A stretch of 64,000 bases of DNA from CAWBXL01 sp963837365. Lineage in GTDB: Bacteria > Acidobacteriota > Terriglobia > Terriglobales > Acidobacteriaceae. The stretch covers positions 186,001 through 250,000 of the forward strand of contig CAWIMW010000006.1 of assembly GCA_963837365.1 (NCBI GenBank). The letters run 5' to 3'. Below, in pieces: positions 25,692 to 34,554 of the stretch. How positions within the stretch are numbered: position 1 is the first letter of the stretch; each line of letters opens with the position of its first letter. The translations under genes and the position numbers were made by a program. Below the pieces are notes generated by a model. The model was not told the DNA's origin. It made no database searches and saw only the letters and a list, made by a program, of their open reading frames with translations.

Positions 25692-26154
25692 GAACGCTCT
25701 GTACCTGTTTGACACTAGCATCCTTCTAGCGCTCCTTCGAGGAAAACAACTCGGTATTTACCTTAATCAGACGCTCCACCTATCCGAAGTCATCAATCGC
25801 CCTGTAATCAGCATCGTTAGCCACGGTGAGATTTGGGCTATGGCGCAGCGCAATTCCTGGGGAGAGGCAAAGCGAACGGCCTTGCAAGAAATGCTGAACG
25901 ATCTGGTCACTCTTGACCTAAGCGATCCCGCTATCATTGAAAGCTATGTCCTCGTAGATCAAAAGAATCTCTCACACCCACAAGGTGCGCGTGTTCTATC
26001 AGACAACGACAAGTGGATTGCTGCAACAGCGGTAGCGGCTCGCGCCCTACTGCTCACAACTGACCAGGACTTTCTTCATCTACACCCGGATGTTTGTCGC
26101 GTTCACTACGTTGATCCCAAATCCAAACTTGAGCCGCCGAAAGATCCGCCATAA
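25684..26154 (+). CDS. PIN-domain toxin (VapC-like)
   Basis: A 156-residue PIN ribonuclease. Active-site acids: D10 (YLFDTSILLAL), E49 (IVSHGEIWAMA), D109 (DNDKWIAATA), D127 or D129 (LLTTDQDFLHL). A GTG start at 25684 overlaps the preceding gene by 8 bp, so expression is coupled to it. The order antitoxin then toxin is typical. Unlike the pair at 10.3-11.0 kb, the partner is large. Confidence 0.85.
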   Translation: MDKNALYLFDTSILLALLRGKQLGIYLNQTLHLSEVINRPVISIVSHGEIWAMAQRNSWGEAKRTALQEMLNDLVTLDLSDPAIIESYVLVDQKNLSHPQGARVLSDNDKWIAATAVAARALLLTTDQDFLHLHPDVCRVHYVDPKSKLEPPKDPP

Positions 26155-26201
26155 AAATACCACCTGTGGCATTAACCATTTTCCCCGCAGAGATAATAGA
26201 T

Positions 26202-26417
26202 ATGATCACTCTCCCACAGCCGCCGGAGGGCGAATCAGAGTCCTTCCGCATTGTGTTCGAGAAAGAAACCGATGGCCGATGGCTGGCGGAAGTCCCCCAA
26301 CTTCCCGGCGAATCAAACTTGAAAACCTGCTGTGATTCGTATCAGGGCAGTGGCTTCAGCCCTGCCGTTTCAGCCAAAAATGAACCGGCTTTAGCCGCTG
26401 GGGTTCGCAGCGCCTAA
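26202..26417 (+). pseudogene. HicB-like antitoxin remnant
   Basis: The first 38 residues include SFRIVFEKETDGRWLAEVPQLPG, the start of a HicB/UPF0150 domain. After that the homology stops and the frame runs into the REPIN-like element at 26336, ending at 26417. No HicA gene is near. It appears to be a truncated fragment. The break falls within about 25 bp of the element, but whether the element caused it cannot be told. Confidence 0.6.
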
Positions 26418-26473
26418 AGGCGAATCAAAATTCGCGTTTTTACGATATGCCTGAAGGCATATCCTGATAAGAA
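26336..26473. repeat. REPIN-like element, family TTCGTATCAGG (copy B)
   Basis: 138 bp. Left head TTCGTATCAGGGCA followed by a hairpin (GGCTTCAGCC); right head, inverted, TTCTTATCAGGATA followed by the same GATATGCC/GGCATATC hairpin found at 11731-11762. Two REP-type units facing inward define a REPIN. It ends just after the HicB remnant and before the PLD gene. Confidence 0.8.
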
Positions 26474-26586
26474 ACTATGCCCTCAGATTCCCTTTCATTC
26501 CCCGCCGCCCTTCACTCACGTGGCGCCGCGCTGCGAGCTGAAGAAACTACGGATGGCGGACAGGATCTTTTTTAGTCTGCGCTTGC

Positions 26587-28095
26587 TCACAACTGATCGA
26601 AGAAATGTGACCCAATATAGCGATTGAGCCGGCTGTCCTGGACGCCGAGTAAGTCTCTCAACGTGGGTTGGTTGGCATGCTCGGGAACAATATCGTCTTC
26701 GAAGGCTTTTGTAAGCTGTTGGGCCAGATTGTCGTCGAAGGATGCCAACACCACCTCGCGTTCGTAACGATACGAGCGAGGATGAAAGTTGTTGCTGCCA
26801 ATCCACGAGAAGACGCCATCCACCACCAGAAACTTGCTATGCAGGGTTGTCGAACCGTTATAAACCTTCTTGGCAAAAACCTGGGCTCCCTGCCTTTTGA
26901 GCCGGGCCAGGCCTTGCAAGATCGGCACAGTAATGACCGGTTCATCAATGCTCTCTTTCGAGTTGGAGAGTATCCGCACGCGAACCCCGCGCTTCAGCGC
27001 GTCGCTGATGGCTTTTTCCACGACCACGTCCAGAACGATATAGGCGTTTTCAATATCAATCGAGCGCGTGGCGCCGTAGAACGCTTTCGCCGTCACGATA
27101 TGCATGTTGTCATCGCGCAAGGGCTGGTGGTCCACAATCATGGAAACCGCGCCGCCGACAGCAGCCCTATAATCATAAGGAAGAAATGATAGTTCCTTAC
27201 GGCCTTGCTGTTCGTTCCATTCATCTACAAATGTCATTTGTGCCTGATTGACTGCCGGCCCCCTGACGTAGACGTCCGTATCCCGCCAGTGACCCTCGTC
27301 GCTGGGGAACAGATGACTGTATTTATTGCCTACATTCATCCCACCCAGAACCATGGATTGGCGGTCCACAATCATTACTTTGCGGTGCATACCCATAAAC
27401 GGATCGCGTTTGTCTTTGAGGCGGACGACGTGAATCGGGTTTCTCGACAACGCAGGATACTTTTCAAGATAGTCGAGCACGTCGTGGTGGCCCATTTGCC
27501 TGGCCACGTTGCCGTCCACCACGATCCTGATATCCAAATCTTTGCCTTCACACATGCGCTTCAGCTTGGCGTTGATGAGCCAGTCGGCAAATTGCCATCC
27601 CGTCTCATCGTCATAGAAGGCCCAGACAAACATGTAAATTGACTCGTGCGCCTGCTCGATCATTTCCTTTCTCCGGGCGAAAGAGGCCGGTCCGTTGACC
27701 AACACCTCGACCTGATTGCCGGGAACGAATTGAAATCCGAACGGTTTTTGTAGAGCGTCCGCCATCTCCTTTCTGTACCCGGTTTCATAGAGAAGACTGG
27801 GCTGGTCTGGCGTTCGCGGGAGAAATGCCGTGTGGGCGACGACATCTCGCGACAGGCGCGCGGAGATCTGTGCCCAGGTTTCGTAGGGAAGCTTCTTTTG
27901 CATCCAGCGCTCGGCAATTACGTAGTCGGCGGTGCGGATGACCTTTTGTTGGGCCCTTGCCAGAACGGTTGACTTGCTGCGATGGGCATTGGAGTTGTCG
28001 GCTGTCTGCGGGCAGGGAGAAGCTGCATGCTCGCAGGCCACCGGCGCAATACCGAGGAGGCAAACAAGCAGAATGAATTTGTGCAATGCACGCAT
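26587..28095 (-). CDS. Phospholipase D-family protein, probable lipoprotein
   Basis: A 502-residue cardiolipin-synthase/PLD-like enzyme with two HKD motifs: HRKVMIVD (with GGMNVG after it) and LHSKFLVVD (followed by WIGSNNFHPRS). It hydrolyses or transfers phosphodiester groups. The N-terminus (MRALHKFILLVCLLGIAPVAC) is a signal peptide with a possible, non-ideal lipobox. ATG at 28095 starts the signal; upstream in-frame codons to 28164 are less likely. Whether it makes cardiolipin or attacks another substrate cannot be told. Confidence 0.88.
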   Translation of the reverse strand: MRALHKFILLVCLLGIAPVACEHAASPCPQTADNSNAHRSKSTVLARAQQKVIRTADYVIAERWMQKKLPYETWAQISARLSRDVVAHTAFLPRTPDQPSLLYETGYRKEMADALQKPFGFQFVPGNQVEVLVNGPASFARRKEMIEQAHESIYMFVWAFYDDETGWQFADWLINAKLKRMCEGKDLDIRIVVDGNVARQMGHHDVLDYLEKYPALSRNPIHVVRLKDKRDPFMGMHRKVMIVDRQSMVLGGMNVGNKYSHLFPSDEGHWRDTDVYVRGPAVNQAQMTFVDEWNEQQGRKELSFLPYDYRAAVGGAVSMIVDHQPLRDDNMHIVTAKAFYGATRSIDIENAYIVLDVVVEKAISDALKRGVRVRILSNSKESIDEPVITVPILQGLARLKRQGAQVFAKKVYNGSTTLHSKFLVVDGVFSWIGSNNFHPRSYRYEREVVLASFDDNLAQQLTKAFEDDIVPEHANQPTLRDLLGVQDSRLNRYIGSHFFDQL

Positions 28096-28264
28096 CTTCA
28101 GAAACTGCCGGAAAAGAGCTTTAAAGGGCCGTCTTGCTGGGGTCTGTTCCTCTGCAATATACAACTTCTACATCATGTCCAGAAGTGCTGATTCCTTTTG
28201 CTGTGGGTTTCTAAAGAAGACAGGTGGAACCCGAGCTAAATTCCATTCTTAACATCCATACCAA

Positions 28265-29491
28265 CTACGCAGTCCGCAGCGTAAGCAGCGTGATTTCGGG
28301 GAGAACTCCAATGCGCATGGGAACGCCAAATGTTCCCAGGCCACGGTTCACATACAACGCCGCCTTCTTGCCGGTTTCTCTCATCGGCAACTGATAGAGA
28401 CCCGCCACAAAATCAGTAATCAACCTCGCCGGGCTGAACGAGTGGTCAACGATTTCAACCTTCACCTGGCCTCCGTGCGTGTGACCGGCCAGGCTGAGTT
28501 CGATTCCCATCTCGGCCGCGCGGTGGAAGGAGTTGGGGTTGTGGGAGAGCAGAATGTTGGGATGCTCGCGGCTGATGAGTGGCTCGATGCCTTGCAGCAT
28601 GGGCCCGGCGGGGCCGCGGGTCATGTGGTCGCGCTGATAATCTACGCCGATCAGATTAAACTTCGCGCCGCGCCAATCCAGCTGGACGTTTTCCTGGCGA
28701 AGCAATTTCATACCATGTTCTTGGAAAAGCGCCTGGGCGGCATCTTCGGCATCGGCGTAGATCTCGTGGTTGCCGTTGCATCCCCAGGTACCGAGCGGCG
28801 CGCTCAGACGGGCTAGTTCGGCGACGCAGTCCCCGAGCGGATCGAACTCGCTGCTGATGAAGTCTCCCGTAACCACAGCCAGATCGGGTTTGAGGTTGTT
28901 GGCCATGTCTACCGCGCGGCGGACTTCTTCGCGCGGCATGAACTCGCCGATGTGGATGTCGCTGAGCTGCGCGATCCTAAGTCCGTCCAGTTCTTTCGGC
29001 AGGTTCGCGATCGGGATTTCTACTCTCTCGACGCGATACTTCAGGCGGCCTGCGGCAAATCCGTAGACTGCGGCTACAAACGGAATGCTGCCAATCGCGT
29101 AGCTGACATAACGGAAAAAGGTGCGACGCGATTCGTTCACTGGGACCGATCCGCCCGGCGCAATCAACCCATAGATCCAGCCCACACCGTGAACCAGTTG
29201 AAACGCCAGAAACGAGAAAATAGACGCGACCAGCCAGATGCGGGCCGCACCGACGATCCACTTGCCGCCTCCAAGTTTGGAGAGGACGTGTCCAAGGAGA
29301 GGATCGAAAAAAGCCAAAACAAAAACAATGAGCGCGCAGACCCAGGTAATTTGCAATCCGCTACGCAGGCCCAGATTGGTGATCGCTCCGATCCTGCGCC
29401 AGGCGCCCATGAACCAAAAACGCTGGGTCAAGAAAAGTAAAGCTATGAAGCAAAGGAAGATGCCGATGCGAAAAAGTGTCATAACCCTCAA
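28265..29491 (-). CDS. Membrane-anchored metallophosphoesterase
   Basis: A 408-residue YaeI/YkuE-like phosphoesterase. Four hydrophobic helices occupy the first 155 residues; the catalytic part follows: LSDIHIG, VVTGDFISSEFD, GNHEIY, LLSHNP and LAGHTHGGQVK, giving the full set of metal ligands. Members hydrolyse UDP-diacylglucosamine or other phosphodiesters at the membrane. The start may be ATG at 29491 or 29482. Faces the PLD gene on the same strand, 170 bp away. Confidence 0.9.
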   Translation of the reverse strand: MRVMTLFRIGIFLCFIALLFLTQRFWFMGAWRRIGAITNLGLRSGLQITWVCALIVFVLAFFDPLLGHVLSKLGGGKWIVGAARIWLVASIFSFLAFQLVHGVGWIYGLIAPGGSVPVNESRRTFFRYVSYAIGSIPFVAAVYGFAAGRLKYRVERVEIPIANLPKELDGLRIAQLSDIHIGEFMPREEVRRAVDMANNLKPDLAVVTGDFISSEFDPLGDCVAELARLSAPLGTWGCNGNHEIYADAEDAAQALFQEHGMKLLRQENVQLDWRGAKFNLIGVDYQRDHMTRGPAGPMLQGIEPLISREHPNILLSHNPNSFHRAAEMGIELSLAGHTHGGQVKVEIVDHSFSPARLITDFVAGLYQLPMRETGKKAALYVNRGLGTFGVPMRIGVLPEITLLTLRTA

Positions 29492-29622
29492 ACTGGGAAC
29501 CTAAACCTTAGATGTAGACCGTCGGCAAATTGATACTCCTAATTTGGGCTGCGTAGACCGACTGCGCCAGGTGATAACTCATATGCTGCCGATAGGCTGG
29601 TAAAATCAATGCAGTTGTGGGG

Positions 29623-31656
29623 ATGTCAGCCTTTACCGAACAATTCGACGTGGTTGTAGTCGGCGCTGGACACGCCGGGTGCGAAGCCGCTATGGCAGCC
29701 GCGCGCATGGGGTTGAAGACTGCCCTGTACACGCTGAATGTTGATCTGATCGCACAAATGTCCTGCAATCCGGCGGTCGGAGGGATTGCCAAGGGGCATT
29801 TGGTGCGCGAAGTGGACGCCCTCGGCGGCATCATGGGCGAGGTCACCGATGCGGTTGGCATCCAGTTTCGCTTGTTGAATACTTCGCGCGGGCCGGCGGT
29901 GTGGTCTCCGCGGGCGCAGTGCGACAAGCAAGCTTACCGGCTGAAGATGAAGCAGGTGCTGGAGTCGCAGCCGAATCTGAAGATCAAGCAGGCAGAGGTC
30001 GCGGACCTGATGACTGAGTCGTTGGCCGTTAGTCGTTCGTCGTTGGCCGAACCAAGTGGGTGCGAAGATTCAGTTAACAACCAACGACCAATGACCAATG
30101 ACCGCCTCATCGTGCGCGGAATTAAACTCCGCGACGGGCGCACCGTCGGCACTTCCGCAGTCATTATTACCACCGGTACATTTCTCAACGGCCTCATCCA
30201 CTGCGGCGAGCAACAGTACCCGGCAGGCCGTTCAGGAGAACCCAACGCTGTTCTCCTCGGTGAGACCCTGAAGAATCTCGGCCTGCGCGGCTGCCGCCTG
30301 AAGACCGGCACTCCGCCTCGCCTCGATGGACGCACCATTGACTGGTCCCGCTTTCAGGAGCAACCCGGCGATCCCGACCCGACTCCATTCAGCTTTCGCA
30401 CCAAGCGGGTCGCCCATCACGACTCGCAAGTGTCGTGTTACATCGTGTGGACTACAGAAGAAACGCGCCGCATCATCCGCGAAAACGTCCACCGCTCACC
30501 CATGTACAGCGGACAGATTCAATCCATCGGGCCACGGTATTGTCCATCGATCGAAGACAAAATCGTCAAGTTCCCTGATAAAGACAAGCACCAGCTTTTT
30601 CTCGAGCCCGAGGGCCTGAACACCCACGAAATTTACGTCAACGGCATGAGCACGTCACTGCCGGTAGAAGTGCAGTTGGCGGTGCTGAAGTCCATCCCCG
30701 GACTGGAGACCGCGGACATGCTGCGTCCGGGCTATGCCATTGAATACGACTCGATCGATCCCACCGAGCTTGAGCGCACCCTGGAAACTAAGAAGATTAG
30801 CGGACTGTTTCTGGCAGGCCAGATCAACGGGACCAGCGGGTACGAGGAAGCTGCTTGTCAGGGGATTATGGCGGGGATCAATGCTGCGCTCAAAGTGAAG
30901 CAGGAGCAGCCCCTCATTTTGGATCGTACCGAAGCTTACACGGCGATCTTGATTGACGACCTGATCTCCAAGGGAACGAACGAGCCTTACCGCATGTTCA
31001 CGTCGCGGGCCGAGTTCCGGCTGCACCTGCGCATCGACAATGCCGACCGCAGGCTGACTCCACATGGGCGCCGGGTGGGGCTGATCTCCGATATCGCATG
31101 GGCTGACTTTCAAGCCAAACAACAACGCCATGAAACCATGACGAAGTTGCTGGAGAAGACCAAGTTCACGGCTGCCATGATGGATAGGTTGGGCGAGCCT
31201 GATCTTGCGCCAACGCTGGGACTGCCGTTGACTCAATTGCTCAAGCGACCAGAGATCACCATCGAGCGCCTGGCTCCGGTGTTAAAAGAAATATCGCCCG
31301 AGTTCTTCACTCAAGGTGAAGTCGTTGAAAATCCGCGTGAATCTGCGGCCAGCCTCCCCGTGCAGGCCCGCAACGAACTCAAGTCCATCGAAACGGAAAT
31401 CAAGTACGAAGGCTATCTGCGGCAACAGGATAAAGCGATTGAGCGCCTTAAGAAATCCGAGCAGCGCAACATTCCCCATTGGTTCGACTATCGAGCGGTC
31501 AGCGGCCTCTCCCGTGAAATGCAGGAGAAGCTGACTAAGGTGAAACCACGCACGATCGGTCAAGCGTCACGGATTCCGGGCGTCACGCCCGCCGCGGTCT
31601 CATTGGTGAATGTGTTTATCGAAATCCAAGGCAAGCGGCATTCCCTCTCCGTCTGA
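29623..31656 (+). CDS. mnmG: tRNA U34 carboxymethylaminomethyl synthase subunit MnmG
   Basis: A 677-residue FAD enzyme that modifies the tRNA wobble uridine with MnmE. Seen: dinucleotide fold VVVVGAGHAGCEAAMAA, CNPAVGGIAKGHLVREVDALGG, AGQINGTSGYEEAA, and RFTSRAE-type EPYRMFTSRAEFRLHLR. Usual length is about 620-630; about 28 extra residues (SLAVSRSSLAEPSG... to MTND) come from a repeat-rich insert at 30017-30102 that keeps frame. ATG at 29623 preferred over the GTG at 29617. It is far from rsmG-parAB, which it commonly adjoins. Confidence 0.96.
   Translation: MSAFTEQFDVVVVGAGHAGCEAAMAAARMGLKTALYTLNVDLIAQMSCNPAVGGIAKGHLVREVDALGGIMGEVTDAVGIQFRLLNTSRGPAVWSPRAQCDKQAYRLKMKQVLESQPNLKIKQAEVADLMTESLAVSRSSLAEPSGCEDSVNNQRPMTNDRLIVRGIKLRDGRTVGTSAVIITTGTFLNGLIHCGEQQYPAGRSGEPNAVLLGETLKNLGLRGCRLKTGTPPRLDGRTIDWSRFQEQPGDPDPTPFSFRTKRVAHHDSQVSCYIVWTTEETRRIIRENVHRSPMYSGQIQSIGPRYCPSIEDKIVKFPDKDKHQLFLEPEGLNTHEIYVNGMSTSLPVEVQLAVLKSIPGLETADMLRPGYAIEYDSIDPTELERTLETKKISGLFLAGQINGTSGYEEAACQGIMAGINAALKVKQEQPLILDRTEAYTAILIDDLISKGTNEPYRMFTSRAEFRLHLRIDNADRRLTPHGRRVGLISDIAWADFQAKQQRHETMTKLLEKTKFTAAMMDRLGEPDLAPTLGLPLTQLLKRPEITIERLAPVLKEISPEFFTQGEVVENPRESAASLPVQARNELKSIETEIKYEGYLRQQDKAIERLKKSEQRNIPHWFDYRAVSGLSREMQEKLTKVKPRTIGQASRIPGVTPAAVSLVNVFIEIQGKRHSLSV
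30017..30102. repeat. In-frame simple-repeat insert within mnmG
   Basis: GTTGGCCGTTAGTCGTTCGT-type units on the left and CCAACGACCAATGACCAATG-type units on the right form an imperfect inverted repeat. It encodes an extra loop between the AEVADLMTE and RLIVRGIKLRDG segments of MnmG, where homologues have a short turn. Confidence 0.7.
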
Positions 31657-31917
31657 TCCGTTTCGGCTTAATCAAAAAGCTTTGACCACGATCAACGTGG
31701 ACACCAGCCTAAATGTTTTTATCCGTTTGATCCGTGAAGATCCGTGGCTAGTATTTTGCGTTTTCCACAGAAACGCTTCACTTCACTCTTTCGCATTTCG
31801 CTGACTCACGATATTGTTACTGCCAGTTAAAAACAACAGCAGTAGTGCATCCTCAACATCAGCCGGTTCCGAGCAAAATTGTGGGTTGCCGTCTTCTAAC
31901 GCCGGGGGAACTTGTTC

Positions 31918-34461
31918 ATGGAGTGTTTCGTCTGCATTCATTGTCATTTTTATCAGCCGCCGCGCGAGAACCCATGGTTGGAGGCGGTCGAAGCCCAGGA
32001 CTCCGCCAAGCCATACCATGACTGGAATGAACGCATTACCGCGGAGTGCTACCGGCCGAACGGCGCTTCGCGGATTTTGGACGATAAAGGACGGATCGCG
32101 CAAATCGTTAACAATTACGCGCGCATCAGCTTCAACTTTGGCCCCACGCTGCTTTCCTGGCTGGAAGAGCGCGCCCCTCAAACCTACGGGCACGTTCTAA
32201 AAGCCGACCGTGAAAGCCGGCAGCGGTTTTCCGGACACGGATCGGCGCTGGCCCAGGCTTACAACCACATGATTCTTCCGCTGGCGAATTCGCGGGACAA
32301 GCGGACGCAAGTCCTCTGGGGGATGGAAGATTTTCAGCATCGTTTTGGTCGCGATCCAGAAGGTATGTGGCTTCCTGAAACCGCCGCCGATTTGGACACG
32401 CTAGAGGTCCTGAGCGCGGAGGGAATCAAGTTCACGATACTTTCGCCTTACCAAGCCGGAAAACTTCGTAACGACCCCAAGTCTCCGTGGATCAACCTCC
32501 ATGGACAGGGTATTGATTCGAAGCGTCCTTACTTATGCCGCCTCCCCTCGGGGCGCAGCATTGGCATCTTTTTCTACGACGGCGTCGTAGCCCGCGCCGT
32601 CGCATTCGACAAATTACTTTTCGATGGCGCGAACCTTGCACGACGATTAGCCAGCCGCTTCGATCATCAGGGAGACTCGTTCCAACTGGTTCATATCGCG
32701 ACCGACGGCGAAACCTACGGCCACCATCATGCGCATGGCGATATGGCGCTTGCCTACGCGCTGGATTACATAGAGCGATACAAGCTGGCGCGGATCACAA
32801 ACTACGGTGAGTATTTCGCCGCCCATCCGCCCACCCATGAAGTGGAGATTCTGGAGAAGACTGCCTGGAGCTGCGCACATGGTGTTGAACGCTGGCAGAG
32901 CAACTGTGGATGCAACTGCAGCATCAACGGTTCCTGGAACCAGGAGTGGCGGCGCCCGTTGCGCGAGGCTTTGGACTGGTTGCGGGATGACCTTGCCGGG
33001 CGCTTTGAATTCGATGCCAAACGATTCTTGCGTGATCCCTGGACGGCGCGGAATGGCTACATTCAAGCCGTCCTTGACCGGTCGCAGGACAGTGTCGCCG
33101 ACTTCATGAGAGAACATGCCCTGCGCAAGTTATCGGACGAAGAAGAAATCCGCGTGTTGCGGCTGCTGGAAATGCAACGGCATCTCATGCTGATGTACAC
33201 CAGCTGCGGATGGTTCTTCGACGAACCCACCGGGCCGGAAACGGTGCAGGTCTTGCAATATGCGGGCCGGGCCGCCCAGTTGAGCGACCAACTATTCGGC
33301 GCGAACCACGAAGAACAGTTCCTCCGCCGCCTGGAGAAAATGCAAAGCAACATTGCGGAATTTGGCAATGGGCGAAGTATCTACGAGCGCTTCGTTCAGC
33401 CGGCGATGCTGGATTTATTCGGGGCTGCGGCGCACTACGTCATTAGTTCTTTATTTGATGGTTATTTGAAGCGCGAGTCCATGTATTGTTATGCGGCGGA
33501 CTTGCACGATGGGCAAGTGTTTGCGGAAGGCAAAACCAAACTGGCCATCGGACGCGCGGGCATCACTTCGCGAATCACCCACGCGAAATTGGATTTCAAC
33601 TTTGCCGTTCTCTACCGCGGAGACCAGCGGCTGATCGCCGGCATCAGCGCCGGCATCCAGGGCAACACATTCCTCCCATTCACAGAACAGGCAACGGCCG
33701 CATTTTCCCAGGGTGACTTGGCCCGGTGTTGCAGCCTGATTGAATACTACTTTGGCAAGCGGACTTATTCGTTGAAGTCACTTTTCCATGATGAGCGCCG
33801 GCGCATCATCGCGCGTCTGGTCGATGAGTCACTCGCCGACATTGATGAGCTGTATCGCAAAGTGCACGAGCAACATTCGCCGCAGATTAGTTTTCTGTCC
33901 GAACTGAACATGCCATTGCCGACGATTTTGCAGGCACTCGGACAGTTCGTGCTGGGAAACGCGGTCCGCCGCTGCCTGGCAGAAGAGAAACCCGACTTCG
34001 AGCAAATTCGAAAGCTGCTCGACACAGCCAAGCGAGATGGGGTTGGGCTCACAGATTCTTCTTTGAGTCCGGCTTTGCATCAGCGACTAGATGCACTGCT
34101 ACGCCGCTGGCAGCGCAAACCGGCGGACCTCGCCACTCTGCACACGCTTGAATCCCTGGTGAAACTCGCGCAAGTGCCTCCTTTTGACGTGGACTTGTGG
34201 GAGGCCCAGAACCAGTACTACCAACTGCTCCAGACCATCTCATCCAATAGCCATCTTTATGTGGACCGTAACTGGCTCGGCCATTTTCATAAGCTGGGAG
34301 ATGAGTTGGGGGTAGCGCCGTCGCCATCTTTTGCGGCAATTATGGCCTACTCGGTCAAAGAAACGGCTGGGCTTCCCAGCAAGGTAGTTGAGCCGTCGCG
34401 AATGATAGCTCACAATGGCCGGCTCTCAAACGGCCGCGGGGAGCCGCAGCTACCTGCCTAA
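31918..34461 (+). CDS. Glycoside hydrolase family 57/DUF3536 protein
   Basis: An 847-residue protein. The N-terminal GH57-type domain shows CIHCHFYQPPRENPWLEAVE and GMWLPETAADLDTL with the catalytic Glu; the DUF3536 half follows (ATDGETYGHHHAHGDMAL, AWSCAHGVERW..CGC). GH57 enzymes act on alpha-glucans (amylases, glucanotransferases, branching enzymes); the DUF3536 subgroup is not well characterised. No signal peptide, so cytosolic glycogen metabolism is plausible. ATG at 31918 preferred to the upstream TTG. The 260-bp gap before it (31657-31917) holds only AT-richer sequence with a degenerate TCCGTG-rich repeat. Confidence 0.88.
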   Translation: MECFVCIHCHFYQPPRENPWLEAVEAQDSAKPYHDWNERITAECYRPNGASRILDDKGRIAQIVNNYARISFNFGPTLLSWLEERAPQTYGHVLKADRESRQRFSGHGSALAQAYNHMILPLANSRDKRTQVLWGMEDFQHRFGRDPEGMWLPETAADLDTLEVLSAEGIKFTILSPYQAGKLRNDPKSPWINLHGQGIDSKRPYLCRLPSGRSIGIFFYDGVVARAVAFDKLLFDGANLARRLASRFDHQGDSFQLVHIATDGETYGHHHAHGDMALAYALDYIERYKLARITNYGEYFAAHPPTHEVEILEKTAWSCAHGVERWQSNCGCNCSINGSWNQEWRRPLREALDWLRDDLAGRFEFDAKRFLRDPWTARNGYIQAVLDRSQDSVADFMREHALRKLSDEEEIRVLRLLEMQRHLMLMYTSCGWFFDEPTGPETVQVLQYAGRAAQLSDQLFGANHEEQFLRRLEKMQSNIAEFGNGRSIYERFVQPAMLDLFGAAAHYVISSLFDGYLKRESMYCYAADLHDGQVFAEGKTKLAIGRAGITSRITHAKLDFNFAVLYRGDQRLIAGISAGIQGNTFLPFTEQATAAFSQGDLARCCSLIEYYFGKRTYSLKSLFHDERRRIIARLVDESLADIDELYRKVHEQHSPQISFLSELNMPLPTILQALGQFVLGNAVRRCLAEEKPDFEQIRKLLDTAKRDGVGLTDSSLSPALHQRLDALLRRWQRKPADLATLHTLESLVKLAQVPPFDVDLWEAQNQYYQLLQTISSNSHLYVDRNWLGHFHKLGDELGVAPSPSFAAIMAYSVKETAGLPSKVVEPSRMIAHNGRLSNGRGEPQLPA

Positions 34462-34554
34462 GCTGTCATTTGGAGCGCTAAGTTTCTGAATCCGGACTCT
34501 GGGGTGGCCATCTAAACCCTCGAAAGCCGCACTGCTTGCGGTTATGATTCGCCT

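Noticed and set aside
31750..31775. DnaA-box-like TTTTCCACA; also near 45245 and 47430
   Set aside because: Single scattered copies without clustering or an AT-rich unwinding zone, so no oriC is called in the window.
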